DNA of 15,928 nt. Source: DATAYF01 sp036272735. GTDB taxonomy: Bacteria > Chloroflexota > Ktedonobacteria > Ktedonobacterales > Ktedonobacteraceae. The translations under genes were made by a program, and so were the position numbers. Below, one piece after another: positions 6,979 through 13,709 of the stretch. The stretch covers positions 1-15,928 of the forward strand of contig DATAYF010000467.1 in assembly GCA_036272735.1 (NCBI GenBank). Reading direction: 5' to 3'. Every line of letters starts with the position of its first letter. The first letter of the stretch is position 1. The notes beneath the pieces are model-generated. The model had not been told where the DNA came from and ran no database searches. It worked only from the letters and a program-made list of their open reading frames with translations.

Positions 6979-8357
6979 ATGAAGAAACAAAAAGAAGCGG
7001 AGGAGACTTCTCATATGCCCAATCCGCAAGCGAGCGTGCTTCAGGTGAGTTCCCTGCAACACGAACTTCTGCAGAGCATGGTTCACGGCACTACAAACGC
7101 TCAGCGACTGGTCAAGCGAGGCCACATCCTTTTAGAAGCTGCCGACGGTAGAAGCGATAGCAAGATTGCTCAGCACCTGCGGGTGGATTATGAAACAGTG
7201 CGACGCTGGCGTGATCGCTGGCACGCAGCGCAAGCACGTTTACAGGTGATCGAAGCCACGGGAAAGTCAAAAATGCTGAGTCAGGCGATCGAAGTGCTTC
7301 TGACCGATGGACAGCGCCCTGGCGCGCCAGCAACCTTCACGTTCGAGCAGTTCATGCAGATCATGGCTCTGGCATATGAGACGCCTGCATCAGCAGATCG
7401 ACCAGTGAGCGCCTGGACGCCGCGCGAACTGGCCGACGAAGCAATCAAACGCGGTATCGTCAAGCGGATTTCTCCTCGCACGGTGGAGCGCTTTTTAAAA
7501 GGTGAGCACTTTGCAGCCTCATCGCAAACGCTACTGGCTCACTCCACCGCCTGATGACCTCGCCCAACTGGCCCAACAGATCTGCACCGTCTGTGAGGTG
7601 TATGAGGCGACTCCAGAGTTGGCTGCGAAAGGCACACATGTGATGAGCACCGATGAGATGACCGGCATTCAGGCTCTTGAACGCCTCCACCCCTGCTTGC
7701 CCATGTTGCCTGGGCATGTCGAATGCCAGGAGTTCGAATACCACCGTCATGGCACCCAAACGTTGATCGCCAATTTGGATGTCGCTACCGGACAGATCGT
7801 GGCTCCCAGCATCGGACCTACGCGTACGGAAGCCGACTTTGCCGCTCACATTGCCCAAACGATCCAGGCCGATCCCAAGGCTGCCTGGCTCTTTGTTACC
7901 GATCAGCTCAATACCCACCAATCTGAGACACTGGTGCGCCTAGTGCAAGATCAGGAGACCTATTGTGTAATGGGAACCAATGTTCCTCATGCTGGTTGAG
8001 CATGAGGAACATTGGTTCCCATTACACAACAAGTCTTTGGATTCTGCACTAGTGGCAGTACAGTGTGGAACCGAGGAGGATCTGGGTATCAAAGGCAAAA
8101 GCGGCCACTTTGCCAGCATGAGCACACGCGCGACCTTCCTCTCTGATCCTGGTCATCGCATTCGCTTTGTGTATACTCCCAGACATAGCTCTTGGCTCAA
8201 TCAAATCGAGATCTGGTTCAGCATCCTCGTTCGTCGCTTGCTTTCCCGACTCAGCTGTCATTCGGTGCACCAGATCCTGGCCTTTATTGGCTATTACAAC
8301 TGCACGTCCAATGGCCCTTTTCATTGGACCTATAAGGGGCTTCCAGCTCGTCCCTAG
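6979..8357 (+). pseudogene. IS630 family transposase, shifted frame and split by a MITE
   Basis: Three successive frames form one transposase. The first (6979 to about 7501) has a helix-turn-helix (SDSKIAQHLRVDYETVRRW) and RTVERFLK. The second (from 7502) has LQPHRKRYWL, first Asp in MSTDEMTG, and second Asp in VTDQLNTHQSETL. The third (from 8052) has EEDLGIKGKSGH, YTPRHSSWLNQIEIWFS with the catalytic Glu, and WTYKGLP at the end. The first change needs a +1 step at TTTTTAAAAGG near 7492-7502, either a mutation or the programmed shift known in this family. The second is caused by the 107-base insertion. Without the insertion the product would be about 422 residues with a complete DDE set. GGGAGG lies 10 bases before the ATG. 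As it stands no full protein can be made. Confidence 0.88.
7943..8049. mobile_element. 107-base palindromic MITE inserted in the IS630 transposase gene
   Basis: Two 51-base arms with 7 mismatches flank a 5-base loop (GGTTG, 7994-7998). The inner 31 bases of each arm (7963-7993 and 7999-8029) are perfectly complementary. The element is bounded by CTA on the left (7940-7942) and TAG on the right (8050-8052), a TA duplication in CTAG. Deleting 7943-8051 joins CTA to GTG and restores ETLVRLVAVQCGTEEDLG, the expected transposase sequence. Its ends, GTGCA..., are the same as the first five bases of the host element's right terminus. It has no coding capacity. Confidence 0.87.
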
Positions 8358-8360
8358 ACT

Positions 8361-8402
8361 GAGATAGGCTCAGGAGACGTGTAAAAATCACTCATAGCGC
8401 AC
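8361..8402 (+). repeat. left terminal inverted repeat of the cassette
   Basis: It starts GAGATAGGCTCAGGAG and contains GTGTAAAAATC; 37 of 42 bases match the inverted copy at 9763-9804. It is preceded by AGACT, which overlaps the last two bases of the transposase stop codon. Confidence 0.8.
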
Positions 8403-8773
8403 ATCCATTCTAAAAAAGCGCCGGGCAATACTCAGGTCCTACACAAAGATGGCGTAGAAATCAGTCGAAACGGTCTGTCGACGTTTTTGCATCGACGGGT
8501 CCCTTGACGGTCTCTGGTACAATAAGAAGAGCTCTTCTCGTATTTCACAAGGAAGGATAGATTGACTGTGGTTTATCTCCTATTTTCCTATTCACATCCT
8601 CTTTGTTCCCCGCCTCCCGTCACCTCCCATTAGGGCAGGTAGAACGGTTGTATCTTCTCTCTAACGCAGACGCCATCTGATGGCCTGTGTCCTTCTCTCA
8701 CGCTCTTATCCTGCCCTCTTTACACTGTTTGGCACATACGTCTCTACACTTGTATCTGAGGAAAGGATAGTTT
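8403..8773 (+). other. long leader of the DMT transporter gene
   Basis: About 370 bases between the cassette end and the transporter start hold no clear gene. A 23-codon frame from TTG 8562 to TAG 8631-8633 is preceded by AAGGAAGGA and could be a leader peptide. A GCCATC-T-GATGGC inverted repeat lies inside a possible long-range pairing of AGGGCAGG (8632-8639) with CCTGCCCT (8710-8717). These matches are short enough to arise by chance. A TACAAT at 8518-8523 lacks a convincing partner element at normal spacing. The last 200 bases are strongly pyrimidine-rich. Confidence 0.35.
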
Positions 8774-9679
8774 ATGTCGTCTTCGCATACCTCTCGTCGT
8801 GATTTCTTGTTCATCGTCTGTGCCTCGGTTTCCTGGGGCACCGTCGGCATTGCCAACCAGCTCCTCTATGAATATGGTGCAACTAATGCCCTGTCATTGA
8901 CGTTCTTGCGTTTGGCTATTGCGACTCCCTTGTTTTTTCTCGCCAGTTGGATTTCCTTGCGTCGCCGCCTCTTCCATATCAAGTGGCGGGACCTTTGCAC
9001 GATGATGCTGATGGGAAGTCTGCTGGCGCTCTCCCAATCCTGTTACGTTGCCGCCATTTCCTCTGCTGGCGTGAGTGTCTCTACCCTCATTGCCATTTGC
9101 GCGGCTCCCGTGATCATTGCATTGCTCTCGGCCCTTGTCACACGGGAGCGCCTGACTCCGATGACCCTCATCGCTCTCTTTGCTGCTCTCAGCGGGACGG
9201 TCCTGCTGGTCGCGGCTCGTTCTCATACAGGTGGAGGAACGGTCTCACTCTCCGGGGTAGGGTTCGCGTTCCTCTCTGCTTGCGGCTACGCCGGATTCGT
9301 CTTCTGCGGACGATTGCTCAAAAGCCACTATCATCCGCTGCAAATCAGTTCCGTATCATTTGGGGCAGGAACACTCCTTCTCCTTGTCTGGGCTTCATCT
9401 ACCAGGTTGGTGATTGCGTATCCAGCAGGAGGATGGCTGCTGTTGCTCTATCTGGGATGTGTTCCCACGGCCCTTGGCTATGGACTCTTTCAGGTAGGCA
9501 TGCGTTCACTGTCGGCGACCGTGGCAAGTATCGTGACTATGGGTGAGCCTCTCACTGCTGCCATACTCGCATGGATCCTCTTTCGTGAGGAACTCGGTCC
9601 TCTCGGCCTCCTTGGCGCGGGCTTCTTACTTGGGGCAATGGCGATCATCATGCTCGTCCCCAGGAAGTATTTCGAGTAG
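8774..9679 (+). CDS. DMT superfamily transporter, EamA domain protein
   Basis: A 301-residue inner-membrane protein with about ten hydrophobic helices arranged as two EamA repeats (about residues 10-145 and 160-295). The first has the family block CASVSWGTVGIANQLL near 16-31 and LTFLRLAIATPLFFLA; the second has CVPTALGYGLFQVGMR and the near-terminal MGEPLTAAILAWILFREELG, a strong EamA signature. Family members export or import metabolites such as amino acids and their derivatives; the substrate here is unknown. GAGGAAAGGA upstream fits the ATG at 8774. It is the only cargo gene of the cassette bounded at 8361 and 9804, so it has most likely moved with that element. A strong hairpin follows the gene. 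Confidence 0.9.
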   Translation: MSSSHTSRRDFLFIVCASVSWGTVGIANQLLYEYGATNALSLTFLRLAIATPLFFLASWISLRRRLFHIKWRDLCTMMLMGSLLALSQSCYVAAISSAGVSVSTLIAICAAPVIIALLSALVTRERLTPMTLIALFAALSGTVLLVAARSHTGGGTVSLSGVGFAFLSACGYAGFVFCGRLLKSHYHPLQISSVSFGAGTLLLLVWASSTRLVIAYPAGGWLLLLYLGCVPTALGYGLFQVGMRSLSATVASIVTMGEPLTAAILAWILFREELGPLGLLGAGFLLGAMAIIMLVPRKYFE

Positions 9680-9701
9680 GAACGTGACTCCTTCTGGAAA
9701 G

Positions 9702-9749
9702 GACGTCATTCTGAGAGGTATGTCTTTACATACCTCTCAGAATGGCGTC
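9702..9749. terminator. 22-pair hairpin after the DMT transporter gene
   Basis: GACGTCATTCTGAGAGGTATGT (arm at 9702-9723) pairs with 9728-9749 around the loop CTTT; the single mismatch would be a G-U pair in RNA. It begins 22 bases after the stop codon. There is no T run on the plus strand, so it may act as an mRNA-protecting 3' structure or factor-assisted terminator rather than an intrinsic terminator. Confidence 0.55.
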
Positions 9750-9762
9750 GATGAGAACGGGC

Positions 9763-9804
9763 GTGCACTATGAGAGATTTTTACACGCCTCCTGGGCCTA
9801 CCTC
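9763..9804 (-). repeat. right terminal inverted repeat of the cassette
   Basis: It is the inverted partner of 8361-8402 with 5 mismatches, and is followed by AGACT (9805-9809), the second copy of the proposed target duplication. Confidence 0.8.
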
Positions 9805-9815
9805 AGACTCCTGTA

Positions 9816-9835
9816 CTATTTCCGCGAGGCTGCAC
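9816..9835 (-). repeat. right terminal inverted repeat of the IS630-type element
   Basis: CTATTTCCGCGAGGCTGCAC; reverse complement of the left end except at one base, followed by TAG of the CTAG target. Confidence 0.88.
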
Positions 9836-9861
9836 TAGTATCATTGTGGTCCTCTCCCAGT

Positions 9862-10003
9862 TGTAGAGCGTAAATAAAGTCGTTCTCTCAGTAACTCTTT
9901 ATTGTGCTCAAATGGATGAGATTAAATTAAATTTACGTTGTTCTCTCAATGTGCCTTGGGTCTTATGATCGGGTATTACGGGCAAAATAACGTCGTTCCC
10001 TTC
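9862..10003 (+). repeat. three spaced copies of an AAATAACGTCGTTCTC-like motif, possible transposon end
   Basis: GTCGTTCTCTCA (9879-9890), GTTGTTCTCTCA (9937-9948) and GTCGTTCCCTTC (9992-10003) recur at 58- and 55-base steps, each preceded by an AAAT-rich block. A TGT at 9862-9864 lies 17 bases before the first. Iterated sites of this type behind a terminal TGT are the usual end structure of transposons moved by TniA/TnsB-type enzymes. No such transposase gene is in the window, so this would be one end only, or a relic. The rest of 9839-10154 has no supportable gene. Confidence 0.42.
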
Positions 10004-10154
10004 GCCATCTATTTCTTCCATAGGCGGTGATTTGCTCTTACAAGGTAGCTTGAATACCTGTTCATAGTGCCCCGGTTTGCAGAACGGATGTCCTAAGTAG
10101 CCAGCACCGGTGTTCCTTCTCGGAGTATGGCCCCGTTGTGAGAAGATTCGTACA

Positions 10155-10775
10155 TTACTTTGTATTGAGATTGAGCGCCGCATGTGCGAGCCGGCACACC
10201 TGCGGCGCAACTTCCTCCAGACTGCGTGCAGGCCCGGCCAGGGTATCAAAAGTCTCAAAGCTGATTAGAGTAAAAAGAGCATCAACGATCTCATCAAGAG
10301 ACACAGTAGCAGCAAGCATCTGCCTCTCGCTAAACCGTTGTATGATCACCTTAACCCCCTGGCGTCTTCGCTCGTCCCTGGCTCGTATCACCAGTTCAAA
10401 ATCTGGGTCAAGGGCAGCCAGGGCCCTGAGCCGGCGTATGACGAGCCGATCCGCATCCCAGAAGCGACTAAAGACCAGAATATAGTGGTTCAGAACGTCG
10501 AGCGGATCCGTTTGACGAAATGCAGTGGCAAGTTGCTCCATGCCACCACCTGCTGCTAAAGAATCACTTAGCGCTTCAAGTAGCCCTGCTTTGGAGCCGA
10601 ACTGATGGTACACCGTCATACGAGCGACATCTGCGCGACGAGCGACGGCATCAAGAGAAAAGGTAGCGAAGCTATCACTTGCAAGCAGCAGGTCGCGAGC
10701 TGCATGCAAGATACGAAGACGCGTCTGTTCATTTGCGGCCTGACGTTGTCCAAGTTTATAGGGACGAGGACTCAT
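10155..10775 (-). CDS. TetR/AcrR family transcriptional regulator
   Basis: With ATG 10773-10775 as start the protein has 206 residues; AAGG lies 5 bases before it, while a longer frame would need a TTG at 10796 without a good site. The N-terminal TetR DNA-binding domain covers about residues 17-65, with the helix-turn-helix block FSLDAVARRADVARMTVYHQ followed by FGSKAGLLEAL. The C-terminal part is helical and would bind an unknown ligand, probably as a dimer. The gene is divergent from an SDR-membrane protein-exporter run, with about 140 bases between the start codons that contain a promoter and a palindromic operator. It most likely represses the rightward run, and perhaps itself, until a substrate of that pathway appears. 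Confidence 0.93.
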   Translation of the reverse strand: MSPRPYKLGQRQAANEQTRLRILHAARDLLLASDSFATFSLDAVARRADVARMTVYHQFGSKAGLLEALSDSLAAGGGMEQLATAFRQTDPLDVLNHYILVFSRFWDADRLVIRRLRALAALDPDFELVIRARDERRRQGVKVIIQRFSERQMLAATVSLDEIVDALFTLISFETFDTLAGPARSLEEVAPQVCRLAHAALNLNTK

Positions 10776-10782
10776 ACAAACC

Positions 10783-10811
10783 TTGACACCTCTCAAAATT
10801 AATTGTACAAT
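10783..10811 (+). promoter_or_regulatory. sigma-70-type promoter of the SDR-exporter operon
   Basis: TTGACA (10783-10788), a 17-base spacer, and TACAAT (10806-10811) form a near-consensus housekeeping promoter directed at the SDR gene. The proposed operator lies directly downstream, where a bound repressor would block transcription. Confidence 0.8.
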
Positions 10812-10851
10812 CTGCCTATCTAAATTTTAATTAGACAGACTGCCTATCTAA
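10812..10851. promoter_or_regulatory. TetR operator: palindrome plus a direct-repeat half-site
   Basis: TTAGACAGACTGCCTATCTAA (its first 20 bases start at 10831; it ends at 10851) is close to a perfect inverted repeat, with TTAGA/TCTAA outer arms and AG-C/G-CT inner pairs. The half CTGCCTATCTAA also occurs at 10812-10823, giving a 28-base direct repeat of the half-site (10812 and 10840). Placement between the divergent genes and immediately after the -10 box supports a TetR binding site. Confidence 0.7.
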
Positions 10852-10917
10852 TGATAGGACAAGTCACGGGTAATGTAAAGAGTCGCTATTCTTTACGGAG
10901 AAAGAGGGTCTATTCTT

Positions 10918-11718
10918 ATGACAGAACGACAGGATTTTTCTACAGCCAGACGATTTGTTTCCTCTCGCCTTACGGGCAAGATCGCGCTGATCACCGGAGC
11001 AAGCCGAGGAATCGGTGCAGCGGCGGCGCATCTCTTTGCGCGGGAAGGTGCCAGCGTTGTTCTCGCTGCTCGCAGTCAAGATGAGATGGCCTGCATTGTG
11101 GATGAGATCAAGGCCAATGGAGGCGAGGCCATGGCCGTTCAGACGGATGTTTCTGACGCGGCCTCAGTTGAGGCACTGGTGAAGCGCACTGTTGACACCT
11201 ATGGAAGGCTTGATATCGCCTTCAATAATGCAGGGATTGCAGGAGGGAACAAACCACTGGTGGACACTTCTGAAGACCTTTTTGCACAGGTGATCCAGGT
11301 GAACCTGACAGGCATCTTTCTCGCGCTGAAGTATGAGATTCCTGCAATGCTTGCGGCTGGTGGAGGCGCGGTTGTTAACATGAGTTCCACTGTAGGACTC
11401 ATTGGCACCGGAGCCGGGATTGCTCCGTACATCGCAAGTAAACATGGCGTGGTTGGTCTTACCAAAGCGGCTGCCCTGGAATACGGCAGGCACAACATTC
11501 GGGTCAACGCGCTGGCGCCTGGTACAACGCGGACAACGGTCAATGAACATTGGATCGCAGACCCACAAATCAAGCAGCGCATTGTTAGTGGAATCCCACT
11601 AGGGCGGGTGGCTGAGCCTGTAGAAGTTGCTGAAGCGGCTCTCTGGCTCTGCTCGGACGCCGCTGCGTATCTGACCGGTGTGACGTTGCCAGTTGATGGC
11701 GGCTTTGTGATCGCATAA
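10918..11718 (+). CDS. SDR family oxidoreductase
   Basis: A 266-residue classical short-chain dehydrogenase/reductase expected to use NAD(P)(H) to oxidise alcohols or reduce carbonyls in the cytosol. The cofactor motif TGASRGIG is at residues 26-33, NNAG at 103-106, Asn in VNLTG at 129, serine at 156-157, and the catalytic YIASK with Tyr 171 and Lys 175. LTGVTLPVDGG closes the domain as usual. An Arg at the end of the second strand (LAAR, residue 52) leans towards NADP(H), which is an inference. The first 16 residues precede the normal domain start. AGAGGG lies 9 bases before the ATG. It is the first gene after the TetR-controlled promoter and is followed closely by a membrane protein and an exporter. 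Confidence 0.93.
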   Translation: MTERQDFSTARRFVSSRLTGKIALITGASRGIGAAAAHLFAREGASVVLAARSQDEMACIVDEIKANGGEAMAVQTDVSDAASVEALVKRTVDTYGRLDIAFNNAGIAGGNKPLVDTSEDLFAQVIQVNLTGIFLALKYEIPAMLAAGGGAVVNMSSTVGLIGTGAGIAPYIASKHGVVGLTKAAALEYGRHNIRVNALAPGTTRTTVNEHWIADPQIKQRIVSGIPLGRVAEPVEVAEAALWLCSDAAAYLTGVTLPVDGGFVIA

Positions 11719-11756
11719 GTAGGAATTTTGATGAACAGCAAAGGAAAGGAACTTTG

Positions 11757-12332
11757 ATGAGCCTTTATACTATAGCTCTGTTCGTGCATATCAGCGGAGT
11801 GATTGGCTACTTTATCAGTTCGGGCACCTGGCTGCTCGGTCTGTCCATTTTGCGGCGCGCACGGAACGTTGAGCAGGTCCGCACCGTTGCCAGCCTGACG
11901 ACCCAGGCTGGCCCTGTCTCTGGGGTGAGCTTATTGTTTCTCCTGATTAGTGGATTGTATATGGCAGTCAGTGCCTGGGGCTTCACTCCTGGCTGGATTA
12001 TCGTGGCACTTGTCAGCCTAGTTCTTATCGCACCGAGCAGCGCGGCGCTCATCGAACCACGTCGGCGCGCTATCGCTCGTCTGGCACAGGAGACACCAGA
12101 TGGCCCCATCCCTGAAGCACTTGAGCGGCTCACCCATAACCCGGTTCTCCGAATAGCCGTCCAGACGCTGGCCATCCTTTTACTAGGGATCGTCTTCCTG
12201 ATGTCCACGAAACCTGATCTTGTTGGCTCTCTCATTGTGGTGACTGTCGCCCTGGTCGTGGGTCTCGGGTCAAGTTTGCTTCTTCTAGCGCTTCCTCGCA
12301 AGCCTCTCGTAGCAGTTCCCGTGAACCAGTAG
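11757..12332 (+). CDS. integral membrane protein, DUF2269-like
   Basis: A 191-residue protein with four main hydrophobic stretches, starting MSLYTIALFVHISGVIGYFI. The ATG at 11757 is preceded by AAGGAAAGGA at 6 bases, a better choice than the TTG three bases upstream. The N-terminal HISGVIGYF with the conserved His, the SLLFLLISGLYM helix, a basic RRRAIARLAQE loop and a later membrane pair resemble predicted membrane proteins of the DUF2269 type. No enzymatic motif is visible. It sits 38 bases after the SDR gene and 5 bases before the exporter gene, so it is very probably co-transcribed with both. Confidence 0.78.
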   Translation: MSLYTIALFVHISGVIGYFISSGTWLLGLSILRRARNVEQVRTVASLTTQAGPVSGVSLLFLLISGLYMAVSAWGFTPGWIIVALVSLVLIAPSSAALIEPRRRAIARLAQETPDGPIPEALERLTHNPVLRIAVQTLAILLLGIVFLMSTKPDLVGSLIVVTVALVVGLGSSLLLLALPRKPLVAVPVNQ

Positions 12333-12337
12333 AATGT

Positions 12338-13624
12338 ATGAATAGAGCAGAATTCCAAAGAATAAAATCAATGTACAACAAACGTAGATGGCTGGCAGTA
12401 GCTGCCATTGGCCTCTCAATCTTTCTTTCGGCCCTGGACGGGACAATCGTGGCGTTGGCGTTGCCAGTGATCGCGCACCATTTTCAGCTTTCTGACAGCC
12501 TGGCCTCTGCTGTGACTCTCAGCTATACCATTCCTATTCTGGTGCTGATCCTGCCATGTGGAGGGCTGATAAATCGTTTTCGTACACTCCCCCTTTTCCT
12601 GATCGCAGTGCTGGGCTTTGGTGTGGGGAGTGGCATCTGCGGGCTGGCAACGAGTTTCCCGCTCCTGTTGGTAGGTCGCGTGGTCCAGGGATGCTTGGGA
12701 GCGCTCATTGCAACGCAGGGTATAGCGGTAGCCGCAGCCGTTGTCGCGCCTCACGAGCGAGGGCGAGCCATGGGTATTGTTGGCGCCCTTGCTCCTTTGG
12801 GCGGAGTTGCTGGTCCTGGGATCGGTGGCCTGCTCCTGGCACATTGGAGCTGGTCAGTTGTCTTCCTGGTCAACATACCGATTTGTGGGCTTGTGGCTCT
12901 GTTGGGACTTTTAAGCTTACGTAATGTGAGCCTGGCAGATCGGCGGTCCCCATCTGCCAATGGGTTTCGCCAGATGGGTGCGTTGCTCCATTGCCCGTCG
13001 TTCCTGTTGGGTCTCCTCGGGTTTCTCTGTAGTGTGACCATTGCTGGCTCGCTCTACTACCTTTTCCCATTTGATCTGAGCAGTGTGCAACATTTTACAC
13101 CATCCACTGCGGGTCTCTTGTTGCTCTGTATGCCACTGGGGATGGGTATCGTGGGACTCCTCGGTGGGTTCCTGACGGATCGCTACGGAGCACGACCGTT
13201 TACGCTTGCAGGCTCAGGTCTGTTGTTGGCCGGTTTGATCTTGCTTGCTCTCGTGCTGGCGCGTCCAACAGCGGCGGTTGATATTGCCTGGCGTCTTCTG
13301 CTCGTTGGCATAGGCATGGGACTCTTTAACGGCCCCAATCAAACCCTGCTGATGAGTGTCGGTACACGGGAAACGATGGGAGCGGCCAGTGCGCTTTCCA
13401 ATCTCAGTAGCCGCATCGGTTCGGTTTTCGGCCCGCTGATGATCAGTGTCCTCTGGTTTTTTCTGCCTGACTCGGCCCTGCAAATGAGGATTGGTATTCT
13501 TGTTGTGACCACGCTGGCAGCTCTCAATGTGTTCTTTGTGTGGTTTGTACGGCCACGAACAGAGCCTGCCCTGGCAAAGGTAGAATCAGTTCTCGTGCCC
13601 GGCGAGCATTCTCAGATAGAGTAA
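12338..13624 (+). CDS. MFS transporter, DHA2-type drug exporter
   Basis: A 428-residue membrane transporter. Motif D1 is clear near residues 31-44 (SALDGTIVALALPV), motif B near 113-117 (GRVVQG), and motif C as GGVAGPGIGGLLLAHWSWSV near 155-174, followed by VFLVNIP, all typical of the DHA2 drug:H+ antiporter group. The length is shorter than most 14-helix DHA2 members, so the two extra central helices may be reduced. The loop motif A (GGLINRFRTL) is degenerate, while a second copy GGFLTDRYGARP is good. No clear ribosome site precedes ATG 12338; translation may be coupled to the gene ending 5 bases earlier, or begin at ATG 12371. It should export the compound sensed by the TetR protein. Confidence 0.88.
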   Translation: MNRAEFQRIKSMYNKRRWLAVAAIGLSIFLSALDGTIVALALPVIAHHFQLSDSLASAVTLSYTIPILVLILPCGGLINRFRTLPLFLIAVLGFGVGSGICGLATSFPLLLVGRVVQGCLGALIATQGIAVAAAVVAPHERGRAMGIVGALAPLGGVAGPGIGGLLLAHWSWSVVFLVNIPICGLVALLGLLSLRNVSLADRRSPSANGFRQMGALLHCPSFLLGLLGFLCSVTIAGSLYYLFPFDLSSVQHFTPSTAGLLLLCMPLGMGIVGLLGGFLTDRYGARPFTLAGSGLLLAGLILLALVLARPTAAVDIAWRLLLVGIGMGLFNGPNQTLLMSVGTRETMGAASALSNLSSRIGSVFGPLMISVLWFFLPDSALQMRIGILVVTTLAALNVFFVWFVRPRTEPALAKVESVLVPGEHSQIE

Positions 13625-13709
13625 AACCATCTTGAAATATATGGGATACCCCCCATCATTGTTGGCTCCATTCCTTCTCAAAGGTATAGCAAAGAAAGGC
13701 ATACTTCAC

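Larger units (their letters stand above)
8361..9804 (+). mobile_element. transposase-less transposon cassette carrying a DMT transporter
   Basis: The unit is bounded by 42-base inverted repeats (8361-8402 and 9763-9804) with 5 mismatches, beginning GAGRTAGGCYCAGGAG. Outside them lies a perfect 5-base direct repeat AGACT (8356-8360 and 9805-9809). Removing the unit and one AGACT joins the transposase stop codon to the IS630 right end with 22 bases between, giving a normal compact IS630 3' end. The only substantial gene inside is the EamA-type transporter. A transposase-free unit with terminal repeats and a cargo gene is what is called a mobile insertion cassette; here it would depend on an enzyme elsewhere. 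I cannot assign the end sequences to a known family. Confidence 0.72.
6940..9835 (+). mobile_element. IS630-type element in a CTAG target, carrying two nested insertions
   Basis: The termini are 20-base inverted repeats with one mismatch: GTACAGCCTCGCGGAAATAG at 6940-6959 and its reverse complement at 9816-9835. The left flank is CTA (6937-6939) and the right flank TAG (9836-9838), exactly what insertion into CTAG with duplication of TA gives, the known habit of IS630 elements. The span is 2896 bases, more than twice the usual size. Subtracting the inner cassette with its 5-base duplication and the MITE with its TA leaves about 1.34 kb with the transposase stop just before the right end, a normal IS630 layout. 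Confidence 0.85.

Noticed and set aside
7498..7554. A -1 shift on the slippery string TTTAAAA in the IS630 transposase
   Set aside because: The -1 frame meets a TGA almost at once; the catalytic part is in the +1 frame.
8505..8523. TTGACG followed by TACAAT as a promoter for the DMT transporter
   Set aside because: The two boxes are only 8 bases apart, so they cannot act together as a sigma-70 promoter.
8356..9809. The inverted repeats as a simple duplication of the IS630 3' end
   Set aside because: The AGACT direct repeat lies exactly outside both arms and excision gives a normal IS630 end, which a plain inverted duplication would not explain.
9908..10258. Minus-strand open frame of 116 codons with a protein-like middle part
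   Set aside because: It overlaps the end of the TetR gene in another frame and runs through the iterated motifs; no ribosome site or recognised domain was seen.
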